A stretch of 64,000 nucleotides of DNA. It comes from Batrachochytrium dendrobatidis JAM81 (Eukaryota > Chytridiomycota > Chytridiomycetes > Rhizophydiales). Shown here piece by piece: positions 1 through 12,483 of this stretch (position 1 is its first letter; every line of letters begins with the position of its first letter). The stretch covers positions 521,854-585,853 of the forward strand of contig NW_006281110.1 in assembly GCF_000203795.2 (NCBI RefSeq), read 5' to 3'. A program made the translations under genes and the position numbers. Below the pieces are notes generated by a model that saw nothing but the letters and a program-made list of their open reading frames with translations, was not told where the DNA came from and did no database searches.

Positions 1-2024
1 AGCCGATTACAAAGCAAATTAGTTTGACACAAACGGACAAAAATATATCACCCAACGAAACTTTGACGGTCATACCCACAGCATCCAAGTGTGCTGACAA
101 TGTATACAATTCACCCGAAAAGTCTATTCAAAAAACCAAAACAAAGGTATCTCGATTTTGCGAAAGCGATCTAAAGCATTTGATTTCAAAACTACAACCT
201 TCGCAAGATTGGTGCGATATTGTCGATGCAATGAATTTACTTCAAACTGCCTTTTCGGATCATCCCGCTGTGTTTACAGCAAACAATCGAGATATTTTGC
301 TAGTTTTATTGGCAAATTTGCAAAACTTGCGCACCACCGTATCAAAACTGGCTATTCAATGCATTTTAAAAATTTATCAGCTTGCATCCAAAACGCTGGA
401 GCCCCATTTGGATGGAACAATAAGCAGTTTATTACGAAAGATTGGTGAAGGAAATCAGTTTATTATTGAAGAAATAGACCATGCATTACTAGCGTTTTGT
501 GAAATTATTCCTCCAGCAAGACTTGCCGTTGCCTTGGTTGCAAATGCTAGTCATAAAAACTCACTTATTCGACTGCGTGTATCGCGATTGGTCCATCAAG
601 TTTTAAAGAAAATGTCAACGTCTCAGCTGTGTCATGTTCTTCAAAATATCCGAGACACTGATAAGTTGCTTCCAGCACTAGCCCAGCTCATGAAGGATGG
701 GCTTGTAGATACTCGAAATTCTGGGAAGCAGGCTATGCAGATTCTATATCAATGTCCAGAGTTTGATCGCGCCATGGGTAGATCATTGAGTATTTCACAG
801 ATTGCTGAAGTCCGCGAAACGCTCAATAAATTGATTAAAAAGTCGAGTTTTGCAGTAAAGAATCAAGATCTGGTAGACGAATCTGTGTCTAGTGAGAATC
901 TGATACAAGGTATACTATAGCTATCAAAGTAGCACTTTTGTATTTGTATAGTAAAATGCATTTTTGGGTTTGAAGTTTATGCGCCAAACTAATACCTCCA
1001 ATTAGTCAAGACATTGCCGACTTTTAAATCCAAACCAAAGGGAAAATCTGTTGCAAGTCATAGTGAGCATTCAGATACTTTGAAAGAAATTTTGAAAGAA
1101 ACTACTGTTCATGGTAAGCGATACTGCTTTGTATTTTAAACTGAAAGATTGGGTTTAATTACATTGTGTTTTGTGGTTTAGATTGGAATGGCCGTTATCG
1201 ATCCATGGAGAAACTGTGCAAATATTTACACGATCAACCCACGTTGCTTACCGATCGTGGGTTGATGCAGCTCGTTTTGGATGTTTATTGTGATAGATGT
1301 CGTGATGGAAATAGCAAAGTCGGGATACTGTCTCTCAAATCATTGACTGATTTGATACCACGCTTCAATGTAAGAGCCTGCATAGATTTGCACTGTGTTT
1401 TGCCCATGATTTTGAGCCCATCCGTATTTATCAATAGTCATCCATTTCACATGACAGTCATCCTCTATCAACAGTGCAATACCCGCTTTGGTATCTATGA
1501 TTACAAATCAATTTGCTTCAACACATCCAGCTATACAGAATGCCGCTATCAATGCAATCGACGCACTTTTACAAATAGCAGATGATGCCATTATCTTGCC
1601 TGCACTGATAACGATTATCCACTACGGAACAAATTCAAAAGTCAAGGTGCAAATTGTAGATATTCTCTGTTGTAAGTTGAAGTTGTTTTAATGTAGGCTT
1701 GTGGATTTCATGTCAGTGTAAAATACAATCAAATAGCGTTTTAATTTATATGTTTTGTGTATGCTGAATCAAATTCAACATGATGCAGCCTCGATCAAAG
1801 CTGGCCATTTGAAACTATCAAGTGCGATTCGAAAGCATATGGTTCCATGCTGTGTGAAACTTTTCGAGGAAAATCGAAGTGATATGTGTCATCATACCAA
1901 CAGGCTCATTCTCGAGTTGCAGGGTCTTATGGGAGATAAGCTTTTTGATGCCATGGTGGCTGATAGTAAAAAGGCAGACATACAGCATAAATTGGCTACT
2001 CTTCTTAAACAAGGACAGACATGA
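1..2024 (+). CDS. TOG-domain microtubule-binding protein, TOGARAM/CLASP-like (5' partial)
   Basis: The frame is open from the left edge and has no usable ATG before the first exon, so the gene enters from outside the window. Phase-consistent exons are <1-909, 1006-1113, 1182-1369, 1458-1671 and 1789-2024, ending in TGA, for about 543 visible residues from position 24. The product is almost entirely amphipathic helix pairs in two blocks. Exon 1 is one HEAT-like TOG array and exons 3-5 a second, with a low-complexity Lys/Ser linker in exon 2. Two tandem TOG domains at the C terminus fit the crescerin/TOGARAM family, which acts on axonemal microtubules, and this agrees with the ciliary gene CFAP184 elsewhere in the window. 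CLASP is the main alternative. The TOG assignment comes from recognising the fold pattern, not from a search. Confidence 0.55.
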
Positions 2025-2529
2025 CACCCTATATTATCTACTCGTGCTGCGCTACCTTTTTGATTAAACAGGTTAATCAACTGATTGTTGGCAATGTGAT
2101 AATAAATTATGTCATACACTGAATGAGCAATTTAGTAAAAGCGTAGGGCAAGTTTAATTGGTTTTATTTCAGCCGTATACACGTAAAATGAGAGATTAAT
2201 AGGTGTGTATACTAAACAGCCAGTTTCATGACATGATCGTTGTCCAGTTTTCCAGTAGACGCCAAGATACTTGCATGTAAAAGACATTGGAGATTTATAA
2301 AAACAGCAGATCAGTAAATTGACGTGATTGTTCAAGAAACACAAGAATAGATTGCTAGAATCATGTCTATTTAGATATTCGCTCATAAGCACAATTTTCA
2401 TTTAGTTTTAAATTTTTTGACAAGATTGGCAAAAAGGAGTGTAAACTACAGAACCATATTTAATAGGGTCAAACTGCAAGAAAAATCTGGATTTTTAAGA
2501 CATAGGGAATGTTATACCAAGACCTATGC
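2025..2529. other. Convergent intergenic region with a degraded inverted-repeat element end
   Basis: This 505-bp gap separates the 3' ends of the TOG-domain gene and PRP18. No coding exon was recognised. From about 2170 it contains one terminus of the repeat family (CAGCCGTATACACGTAAAATG-like, see the family finding) followed by internal sequence resembling other copies, such as the block around CAGTTTCATGACATGATC. No matching right terminus was found, so it is a truncated copy. Confidence 0.5.
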
Positions 2530-3796
2530 TCAGCCAACAAGTTTAGAAAGATCTTCAGGAGGCCATTTCGTTTGAGCAAATGTCATCAAGCGCTTAATGC
2601 TTTGAATCCATTTTCGTTGAGTTTCATCATTAAGAGCGTGTGCAATCTGAGAAGAGAAAATCTTTTCACGACCACTACGTTCATGGATGCCTATATGGGA
2701 TGTAGTTGAAGACAGGATCAGTCATATTTTTTGATATGCAATCAGACGGTCATGCAGAGTACTTACCAACCATTGTGACACCGATTGGCCATGGAGCATT
2801 TCCGATAGACAAACGAAGATAAGCATCGTTGGCTTGCTGATACTCGCGCTGCTGAGTGTAGTAGCAAATCTCTGTAACACGAGCCAGAATATCTTCAGCC
2901 AGATCACGCTTCTTGAGTCCACGAAAGAAGGGTTTAAGGTATTCGCCAGCCTGAGCCATGGTTGCAGCCTGTAATTTTCCTTGAGTAGTGCGACGTTGCT
3001 CATCAGGACGAGATTGTAGTTCTTTAGCCCATTCAAGCAGCAGTCGCTTAATGTAGACAGCGATTAGATTACAGGTGGTATCACGATCAGCCTGAAGTAG
3101 TTCAAGCGAGATGATGGAAGTATCGATATCCTTGAATGGGTTTTTAGCCTTTTTCTTTTCAAACTGAGCATCAGCTTCTTGGTTGCCTTTACCACGTAAT
3201 AATGTTTCAGCAAGACCTTTATCAGCAGCTTGTAATAGATCTTTAAAGTCGTTACGTTGACCATTTGTACATTCTTCAGTAGATTCGACTTTACGAAGTC
3301 GACCAAGTCGTTGCTGATTGGATTCACCAAAAAGTCGAATAGGTTGGTCTCGAGCACGCAGACGTCGAATGATTTCATCTTCATCAAGATTAATCAATTG
3401 TTCATTATCATTATCATCCTTTGTATCCTGTGCAGCTTTGGTCATCTTTTGAGTAGTTTCTACATCAGAGAGAGTGGAGACAGCAGGGAGTTCAAGAGTC
3501 ATGGAAGTATTCAAAGTGTCATTGACATTGATTCCAGTGGACAAGGTTTCAGATGCAGGATTGACTGACAGAAGCCTTAGTTTACGCAGTCTCTCAGTTT
3601 CGACTTGATTCTTGTGATAGTTTTCAATGTCTATTTTGTTCAAGTCAGCTCTCTTTATATATTTAGAAGAAAGACCTTTAGAAGCACTAGCAAGAGCCTT
3701 GCGTTTCTTTTCAGTTTCAGCCTAATAAAGTAAAGAATAAGAATATATTTTTAAAACCAACTTTAACAAGAATGTTCTTACTTTGAGTATATCCAT
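2530..3796 (-). CDS. PRP18: Pre-mRNA-splicing factor Prp18
   Basis: Second-step splicing factor associated with the U5 snRNP, which stabilises exon-intron interactions before exon ligation. Exons on the minus strand are 3796-3782, 3721-2767 and 2690-2530, giving 376 aa. The first coding exon is only 15 nt (MDILK) and joins in phase 0 to an [10 protein letters not shown] segment. Residues about 105-125 carry the Prp4/Prp18 motif ([19 protein letters not shown]). The C-terminal half is the conserved Prp18 helical domain, with blocks such as [27 protein letters not shown] and [20 protein letters not shown], and it ends near KLVG. Length is slightly above that of animal orthologs. The gene is convergent with the TOG-domain gene and divergent from YAK1. 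Identity is secure; the tiny first exon is inferred from phase and sequence. Confidence 0.95.
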
Positions 3797-4167
3797 GATA
3801 ATAAATGATAATAAATTTCAAGAATAAGAATAAGATAATGACTGCACACTAAGCTTGATATTTTCAACGCGAGAACATTCCATTTACAAGTCAACTTGAA
3901 ACGTAAAGTTTCATAAGACAGTTTTTAACAATTGAAATGAATAGTTTTAAAGTTTCTTTTTAGTATTTCAAGTTGAAACCAAGAATTCAAGTTTGATTTA
4001 AAGTGTTTTTAAATTCTTAAGAACAAGTTGGACGTAAAATATAAGATTCAAATTTGTTGAGAATCTTGCAGTTTAAACTTGGAAACAATCGAGTTTGTAG
4101 TCGAGGTTTTAGTTGGAAACCAATTCATTCTTAGTATTACACAGACTAGTCAACTCATTCAGTGTAT
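3797..4167. promoter_or_regulatory. Divergent promoter region, PRP18 / YAK1
   Basis: 371 bp of strongly AT-rich sequence between the PRP18 ATG (3796) and the chosen YAK1 ATG (4168). It holds several short direct repeats of the type TTCAAGTTGAAAC and TCAAGTTTGA, but nothing that can be named as a specific site. Both genes must start transcription here or within their first exons. Confidence 0.5.
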
Positions 4168-7100
4168 ATGCATAACCAGCAACCATTTCAGGAACCATTT
4201 CAGGAACCATCTCAGAAACCATCACAGAAACCATCTCAGAAACCACAGAGACTCTCTTACAACAATGAGTCCAACTCTGCATCTACTCAAGATACTTCTG
4301 TTCCTACTAATAGTCATCGTTCTTCCATTTCAAACAGACCCGCTGCTTTAATCCTTGGTCTTCCTTCCAGTACAACAGTTTCAGGTGTCTTGATGTCTGG
4401 TCTGAATACCGCTCCTCCTGCTTATTCTACCAGTGGATCGTTCTATAGCTTTGGTGCTCCTCTTCCATCTGCGCTGGCCGCTACTCACCATTCTTCAAAC
4501 ACTCCTGCCAGCAATGAATTCAGATCCGTTTACAACGACTCACAGCATTCTGGACCTACGTCATCATCCAACCCAGTTCATTCTGTTCAGTCTGTTCAGT
4601 CTGGATTGTCTTTTGAACATCAACCTACTGACATTGTCAGCAACTTTACTGGAAACACTACTGAACCTGCTTCTCCTTCTCCTACAACTACTTCTTCGTT
4701 ACATGAATTGGAACGTAGAAGGTCCTTGTTTGTTGCTAAAACTAAAGCTGCTTCTTTGATGGTTCCTTCTGCCCCAACCATCACAATAGACTCTCCTGGC
4801 TTCACTGCTTCCACTCTCGATAATCCAAACTTGAATGTTATTGGCGCTGGCGCTAGATCTGTATCAGCTGTGGATTCATGTGTGACTCGGTCTGGCTCAT
4901 CCAAAGACCGTGCCATGTCAAACCATTCATCCATTTCTACCCCTGGTGTCGCAAAAGGCTTTCTGTCCTTTCTTAGCTTCAAATCTAATCTTGCTGCTTT
5001 CTCTCATATTCAACCAATCAAAAAAGATCTTTCCAGTTCCGGATCAATGCCCTCTTTGGTATGTTTCATCCCATTGATGACTTGATTGTTTGATTCTTCC
5101 TAATTTTTATCCATTCTTGTTTTTAGACGACTAGATTATCCCAGTATTTGATCCTCACTTATTCTCGCTGCAGTCCCCAATTCACTTACCAACAGGGAAA
5201 TAATCCTCGTCGTGTCTTGACAAAACCTTCAAAACCCGTTCATAATGATGGCTTTGATAACGAAGACTATGATTATATCCTCTATGTTAACGACATCCTT
5301 GGATTACCAGATTCTCAACAGTCAGTTTCTTGAAATTTTAATCATTACTACTCTTTGCTCTGATCACTCACACTTTGTACTCTTCAATCTCGTAGATACC
5401 AAATCTTGGATATCCTTGGTCAAGGCACCTTTGGTCAAGTAGTCAAGTGCGAAAACACAAAAACAAAAGAACTCGTCGCCGTAAAAGTCATCAAAAACAA
5501 ACCTGCTTACTATAACCAGTCTCTTTTTGAAGTCACTATTTTAGAAATGGTACCCACATAGTCTTTTACATCGTGTCTTGCTTTGTCTACATCAATTATT
5601 AACTGACTTGCATGTTCTTGTCACATTAGCTTAACAAAAAACATGACAAGGAAGACAAGCATCACTTGGTGCGCATGAAGGACACATTTTTATTTCGGAA
5701 CCATTTATGCATTATTTTTGAAATGCTTAGCGTCAATCTATATGAGCTTATCAAGCAAAATCAGTTTCATGGTCTTTCTACAAACCTTGTTCGTGTGTTT
5801 GTAACCCAGATTTTGGATGGTTTAATTGTCCTTAGTCGTGCTGGAATCATCCACTGCGATCTTAAACCAGAGAATATTCTACTGAAAAAGTATGACGCTG
5901 TTGGTTTAGACTGCCAATGTTGATTCTGTTGAACATTGTCCCTGTTTTTTACAATCCATTAACCAATTTTATGTTTCTAGTCTTGAATCTCCTGCGATAA
6001 AAATTATAGACTTTGGCTCTGCATGCCATGAAAATCAGACTGTTTATACCTATATCCAATCGCGTTTTTACAGATCTCCCGAGGTTCTACTCGGACTTCC
6101 GTAAGTGGTGGCTTGATATGAATAAAAACTTTTGATGATTCCAACTTGACTAACACACGATGCATTCAAATGCCACTGCTGAATATCCTGGTTGATATGA
6201 TGACCATGTGTCATGTTGTTTTTTTAGCTATACGTCATCAATTGATATGTGGTCTGTTGGCTGTATTGCAGCGGAGCTATTTTTAGGTTTGCCTTTGTTT
6301 CCTGGTTCATCAGAGTACAATCAAATTGCACGAATTGTGGAAATGCTGGGGTATGTATTTGTTTATTACTGTCAACTTTTTTATTAGAGTGCATTTGCAA
6401 GCAAATTGGTCAATACTTTTGGAATACATGGCGCTGTTATTAACGTGGTTTTATATTTAAATCGTAGGATTCCTCCAGGATATATGTGCGAAAGAAGTCG
6501 TCATGCGCTCAACTTTTTTGATAAACACGACGGTTCCAACAACAAGAATGTGTTTTCTTTGAAATCAATGGAGTCCTACATGAAGGTTTGTACATGACAA
6601 TCTGATTTATCCATATCTTTCAAGTCAGTTTTGTTCGTGTCTAATCTATTTTATTAAAAAAGGAGCGCGGAACAGTCGAACAGCCATCCAAGCGCTATTT
6701 TAAAGGCACTACCTTGCCTGAAATTATCAATACATATCCAGTCATGCGAAAACTGTCTCCAGAGGAGGTAGCCAAGGAAACTGCAAATCGTTTGGCATTC
6801 ATTGATTTTCTTCAAGGATTACTCAATTTAAATCCACTGGAGCGCTGGAGCCCACAACAGGCCAAACAACATCCCTTTCTAACCGGCGAAAAGTTCATGG
6901 GCCGGTTTGAGCCTTCACGATCTCGACCAGCGTCATCAATAGGTGTTTCTGGTGGAACCACCGTCACTACTACCTTGCAAAGTGGAGAAGTGCGTGAGAT
7001 TCGAGGAACTCGGCCACGTGCAGCAACAATTGGCGGGACTAAAGTGCAAACTGCACCCCCACAGTTACAAAAGCTTGCAGCTATATCACAGCAATCTGGA

Positions 7101-9305
7101 GATGCAAATCTCTTTCGATCAGAAAATGGGGTTGCTCGGAACAGTCGAGGGGATGGATCAGAACATTTGGAGAGAAGCGGACAGCAGGGTAAGCAGCATG
7201 GTTCTCAGGCAAACAGACACCAACAGTCTCGTCAACGACACGGCGGTACTGGAAATGCTCCACAATTACAGCCATTAAAAATCCCTTTACCCATGTCCTC
7301 AGATGCTGAAATGCTTGCTACATTTCATCAGCAGACTCAATCTCAAGGAGTACAACAACCGAGTTTTCCGCAGTCGCAACAAGTCCATATGTCTGCCATT
7401 ATGACACCCAGATCTTCAACATCTCAGTTTCCTCCAAGATCTGCCACGCTAGAGCAATCTAGTCAATATCCCCAGCCAGATACAGACGCTCCAAATAACG
7501 TTCCTCCACAAGGTCAGCATGCACATATGTTGCAGGTTGTTGGGAATTTTGCAGACTTTCAAATCCAATCTCGGCAATCCATGCACGGAGGTGCGCCTTT
7601 AAGTGCAGTTCAGGGATCCAGTGGAAGCAATTCACTGTTTGGACCACCACCGGCGCATCAAAATCATTATCGTCGGACATCTGTTGCTGGAATTCCTGGG
7701 CCTGATCAAAGGGGACAGGCTCAGTCTCAATCTCAAGCCATGCTAGAAGCAGAGCTTCGATACCAGCAGTTTCAGCAACTTCAGCAGCAGCAAGCACGCC
7801 ATTTGCAAAGCAGGCAACAAAGCGATACAGCAGGTAGTAGTCCTCGATCGTCACGCTCCTCACACTTGAATGCACATCATTTACACAATAATCCACCTCC
7901 CTCTCCTCATCATCGTACTATGCATATGGATGTGTACCGCCAAACTTCTACAGACTCTTCGCATGCATTTCCTTTTCGTAAGGCGCAATCCCATCACACG
8001 ATTACTGGAAATTTGGAGCCTTCTATGTCTGCCACATCTTCTTTGATGCCTTTGCCTCCATCTGCATATGGGGGGTATCATAATGGTGACACCTCTCGTG
8101 ATTCAATAGGAGTGGATGGGCATCCTCATTATGGCAATATGGGTGAACGACATAGACTCCCTTCGCGTATTCCATCTGCTGCTAATTCGACAGAATGGGA
8201 GCCATTTGATGACATGCGGGATGTAGAAAGTATTGCTAGTTTTTCTGGAAGCGCTGTGGGTAGCTATAGTGGTCATCGACAGAGTGGTGGAATGGACAAC
8301 TATCGGAATTCTGATCGTCGGTATTCTCAAGACCACTCCATGGAATCATCTTTTGCCGTTATGGGAAATGATCCACGGCCGATTGCTCGATCTACATCCT
8401 ATTCTCAGTCGCAGCAACTGAATGTTTCTGGCGATGATGATAGACTTTCAAAGTCCATGTCCGTGCCACACATGGTTGGCTTACCGACCAACATAGCTCA
8501 AGGCTCTTCACAGCAACACCTGTCTCAGTCACAACTGCATTTTGAGCAGCTTCAGGTGCTATCACAAGCAGCAACTATGCTTGAAGATCCTAGCATACAA
8601 AAAGAGTATACTCCCAATGACTCGGAGGGTCAATACCAACCGTCTCAGTCTGCAAGAGGTAGTGATCAACAGCCCAACGGTTCGTATATATTGAAGATGG
8701 TAAATAATCCGTCGGCACCTTCCGCTATTGGATCTCCTGGCATGCGTGCGTTCTTTCATGGAGGACACTCGCGTTCATTCGGTGATCGATCTATGCAGTC
8801 ATTATACCAGGGAATGCCCTTGTCCCCTTTAGGATCGAGTAGCAGTCTTTCTCAACGCCAGTCTTCAAATTACTTGAATGGATCGCATATGATGGATGCG
8901 TTGCCTACACTGTCTGCAAGCCATCATCCTCCAATGCCTTCTGGATTTCTATCTTCGCGACGCTCTAGTCAAATGGAGTTGATGCCACCATCTGGAGGTG
9001 CATCGGCAGGGTTGCACTTTGTGCCTCAATCCTCTTCCAACACAATCAACGGATCGTCGTATTCAGGTTCTATTCTTCCAGCACAGTATTCATTTCAACC
9101 TGTTCACGAAGCTGCCGCAGCTAGTCAGTATAGATCTTCCATGTCACAACTTGGTAATGTGTCACAGGATGGACGATCTAGTTTAGGAAATACAAGTCAG
9201 CTGTCGCTTAGCTTGGATCAGCTGGGCACAGGTGAGCAACTTGCTAATCATGGCGATGGCTCGCAGCAAGACATACCTCCTTACCAGCAATATCCCTTTC
9301 AGTAG
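4168..9305 (+). CDS. YAK1: Dual-specificity kinase YAK1 (DYRK family)
   Basis: Growth-restraining DYRK-family kinase acting downstream of PKA/TOR nutrient signalling. Exons are 4168-5058, 5127-5320, 5396-5549, 5630-5889, 5981-6100, 6228-6350, 6468-6585 and 6663-9305, giving 1500 aa. The Yak1 signature [20 protein letters not shown] comes just before the kinase domain. Kinase motifs are [36 protein letters not shown] and the autophosphorylated activation loop [11 protein letters not shown]. The start at 4168 is the first ATG; a GTG lies two codons upstream. After the kinase domain comes a long low-complexity tail rich in Gln, Ser and His in one 2.6-kb exon. Near the N terminus, 4180-4245 is a short tandem repeat (QEPSQKP type). 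The tail makes this protein longer than yeast Yak1. Confidence 0.95.
4180..4245 (+). repeat. Short in-frame tandem repeat at the YAK1 N terminus
   Basis: Five to six imperfect copies of a 12-nt unit (CAGGAACCATTT / CAGAAACCATCA / CAGAAACCATCT) code for a repeated Q-(E/K)-P-(F/S) peptide. The repeats keep the reading frame, so copy-number change would only alter length. Confidence 0.8.
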
Positions 9306-9987
9306 CACTATATTAACGGGTGGTTATGACCATCTACTACTAGCTCAGCGCAATAAACCAATAGTCTTATAAAAATAGTATTATTTTCGGTTGTTTACCA
9401 GTTTATCTTACAGCAACGCTGATAAAAAGCAAGCAGCAGCTTAAAGATACGATGAATTCAACCACATCAGTCTTTTATAATGACAAGCCATTGTTTTCGA
9501 AGCCCATAAATGAAGAGATGTATGCTTTAGATGCTCAAACAAGAACGAGTTTTTAATCTGACATGCAAGTTTCTGTTGGGATTGCGATCTTACGTATCGA
9601 CAGATTGTTTTTTGAAACTATTAAACGTGACTGATAAGTTGAACTAATCTTGGTCCACTCACTCGTCTGTTCATTCGTGTCATGCAGTATTGGCAAGACC
9701 CAATAAGGTGTCACCAATAATAATCAAGAGCTCAATCTAGGCACATGTATTGGTCAAAGTATACACCTCTACGCATATTTAAAACTAATGAACATTTTGA
9801 TTTGTTCCATTGACCTATCGTTCATTAAAAGTCTCAATGGCAATCATAGGATACTATCCATTTTTGCATAAACGCTAAAAACACTAAAAACCAATTACAA
9901 TCAAACAGTGAAGGCTGTAAATAAATCTGAATATCCTGTCAAAGTCAATCAATAACACACTAGATTCAAGTGTGACGATACCATTAC
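9306..9987. other. Intergenic, YAK1 3' end to VPS74 3' end
   Basis: 682 bp between convergent genes. An AATAAA on the plus strand about 45 bp after the YAK1 stop is a likely poly(A) signal. No exon, RNA gene or clear repeat was recognised in the remainder. Confidence 0.5.
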
Positions 9988-12072
9988 TTACCCTGACATG
10001 ACATCTGTTGTACCAATCTTTCGAGCTTTTTCAGAGTAAGATGCATGCTCCTGAAGTAAATCATCCACTTTTTGAAATGCTGCCTCACGTTGTGAATGGC
10101 TTAAACCAATCAGAGCGTTTTCAAGTACATTGGCAGCATATGCCGCACATACCATTGCGATCGTTCTTCTGTCTGTAGCTGGGCCTCGTCCTAAAAGACA
10201 ATTCACTGCGCGCTGAATGATTTCCTCCTTGATTTTTGGATCAGCAAGTGGATGGGTAGGCAAATCAAACAAGACAAAGTTTAGCTTGTCTGTGCGAAGA
10301 ACGCCCTTGTCGACAAGTCCTTTGGCTATACGCTCTCGGACCTGTTTGAGTTGATATCCAATCTTGGTCAAATTCCAAGTCTCGCCTAAATGGTGCATAT
10401 GCAATCAGCAAATTCGTCAGCAAAGCACAAAACGGAAACATGGTGAACACAATACAAGTAGCATCGAGTCTGATTTGAAGTGACTCAATATAGCTTGCTC
10501 TTGAAGATTATACGTGTCGAATTAGCCAAACAATAGCTCACCACTAAGCAAGTCCACCCAATTGCCAATACTATCTACATCAGTTTTGATATATCTCATA
10601 GCTTCGTCCAATAGCACTTCTCCAGTCAAACGCTCATCTGTAACTTCAATCAAACGATCAGGAAAAGGCCGCTTCCTTGGTTCTTTAACAGTCGATATAC
10701 GATTTCGAAAAGAGAGTTCAATCAAAATGACACCTCGAAGAACCTAATGTATTCATCACAGTAATGCGTCAGGATAAAATGATATCAACTGATTTTAAAT
10801 ACCAGAAGAAATGATACTGATTATTCAAGTCTATTCGATAAATAAACCATCTATTCACTAAGATGAAGCAAAAGTATATCGTAGGTTCATAGTTTAAGCA
10901 ATATTTGGATCACAAATCGTCTTTGAAACATTCAGCCAAGGTATATTCTTACGTATGAAATGTTGTCGTTCCAAAATGAAAGACGACCCTAATAAGAGTT
11001 TAATACGAGTTAGTGAGTATAATCTTGACTCATATTTGAAGATATAAGAGGCATAACGAAGCTTTGTTTGTATTACGGCCGTATTTACGTAAAATGAAAT
11101 ACTGATGGGAATCAAAATGCATTTACAGTTCATCTCATGAAATGGTAATTTGCACCACATTGACTGGACAATGTTATTTTTCCAACCTTTTGGATGACTG
11201 GCTCTTCTCATTTTTGTATAAAACCGGGCAAATTCCCGCATAAAAATAGTCAAGCCCAATATGTGGATTGCAATGGATAAATATGATGGCTGTACAATGC
11301 ATGATTGTCAAGGAAGAGAAAGGGATAGTTTGTATTATACGATAGGTGTTGTCTATTGAATTGAGAATGACAATCAAGTGAATCTGTAGTAGGAAACCCG
11401 ATATTCCAAAGCAAATAGAGTTGAACCAAACACTCCATTTTACGTGAATATGAATGTAATAGATTGCAATATGTAACAGCATTGATCATTCAAGATTCAT
11501 GAACAATAAATTGTACTAAGCCATTCTCGTAGTAATTTGTTCCAAAGTATTGAATCAATACAAAAGGAAGATATGCCAAAAGCTTAAGCATGACATTATC
11601 CATCAAATCAATAAACCCGCCATATGCAATTTGTTGATAACCCATGTAACGATTTAGATTGAAAGCATAAACATATGGCTGCAGGATAGATCTGACAAGC
11701 CATGAGTAGTGAAGTGTATATAAAAGCTCATGCCAAGCCAAATCAAACCAAACCAAGCCATGCCAAGCCAAACCTCACCTCGTTGTCTTTATAGCCCAGC
11801 AGTAGCACTTCTTCCATCAGCGTCAACTTTCTGCCCCGCTTTCCCACTCCATCCACCTTTTCATCGTCGTCATAACCCTCTTGGTTATAAAATGACTGTC
11901 CATTTGTGTCAATAGCCTGTGCTGATCCAGTACCTCCAGTAGAAGCATGCGCTCCGCCGTCTTTTGGAAAAGCTCCACCATCAGCAGCTGCAGAATAATC
12001 ATCAGTATCGTACTCAGTCATGTCATTTCCAGCAGCGCCTCGTCGTCTCTGAGTCAATCCTGTGGAAGCCAT
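9988..12072 (-). CDS. VPS74: Golgi PI4P-binding adaptor VPS74 / GOLPH3
   Basis: GPP34-family protein that binds phosphatidylinositol-4-phosphate on Golgi membranes and retains glycosyltransferases. Minus-strand exons are 12072-11779, 10988-10953, 10743-10542 and 10385-9988, giving 309 aa. The start is the ATG giving MASTGLTQRRRG, matching the Arg-rich N terminus of the family. An acidic Gly/Ala linker leads into KLTLMEEVLLLGYKD. A 36-nt exon supplies the conserved GRLSFWNDNISY, followed by LTGEVLLDEA, the WVDLLSGETWN junction and QLKQVRERIAKGLVDKG, ending AANVLENALIGLS and a short tail. Intron 1 is about 790 nt because it contains a complete inverted-repeat element (11076-11456). Identity is certain. 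The 36-nt exon is inferred, but it is required by the family motif and keeps phase 0 on both sides. Confidence 0.95.
11076..11456. mobile_element. MITE-like element, copy E, inside VPS74 intron 1
   Basis: 381 bp with terminal inverted repeats. The left end reads CGGCCGTATTTACGTAAAAT and the right end, reverse-complemented, CATTCATATTCACGTAAAAT. Both ends are flanked by TA (11074-11075 and 11457-11458), which fits a TA target-site duplication as in Tc1/mariner-type elements. It has no coding capacity. Internal blocks (TGACTGGACAATGTTA, TTTTTGTATAAA, GTACAATGCATGA) recur in other copies. Confidence 0.75.
11726..11775. repeat. Low-complexity CCAAG/CCAAA repeat next to the VPS74 donor
   Basis: About 50 bp of imperfect 5-mer repeats (CCAAG, CCAAA, CCATG) on the plus strand, immediately inside VPS74 intron 1. 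It may reflect local slippage; no function can be assigned. Confidence 0.6.
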
Positions 12073-12483
12073 GGTTTGGATTAATGCCAAGTTGCGTTGC
12101 AGATTCGATAAGCAGAAATGATATTTTGTTGGGATAAAAGCGAAACCTTGTTGCCGTTCAGATGTTGTCTATTGGCGGATCGAATAAAGAATTGTTTTAT
12201 AAAATAGAAAACTTTAGTTTTTAATCGTTAATTATTCAGTCTTGTTATTACAGATTGGCTCAACTCATTTCATTTTTATTCAATTTCTAATCGAGTGTTG
12301 AGAAATATTAAACCATTTGTAACTCGATCAACTTTTAAACACGATCATACGATGGATTGAATCAAGTCAATGTGTAGTAAAAGGACTGAATCTACAGTTT
12401 TTATTTTAAACAAGTATTTCATGTTACGTGAATATGACAGTAAAGAATAAATGTGAAATAAAGTGTTTATTAGACTGTCGAGT
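12073..12483. other. Intergenic, VPS74 promoter and HOM2 3' side, with an element end
   Basis: 411 bp between the VPS74 ATG and the HOM2 stop. It ends with a repeat-family terminus at 12417-12440 (CATGTTACGTGAATATGACAG followed by TA). I could not find the other terminus, so only one end can be supported. The AT-rich remainder presumably holds the VPS74 promoter. Confidence 0.5.

Noticed and set aside
4620..4982. 120-codon minus-strand frame inside YAK1 exon 1
   Set aside because: Antisense shadow of a Ser/Thr-rich coding exon with no recognisable protein features.
7459..7896. 145-codon minus-strand frame inside the YAK1 tail
   Set aside because: Antisense of the Gln/His-rich tail; composition explained by the coding strand.
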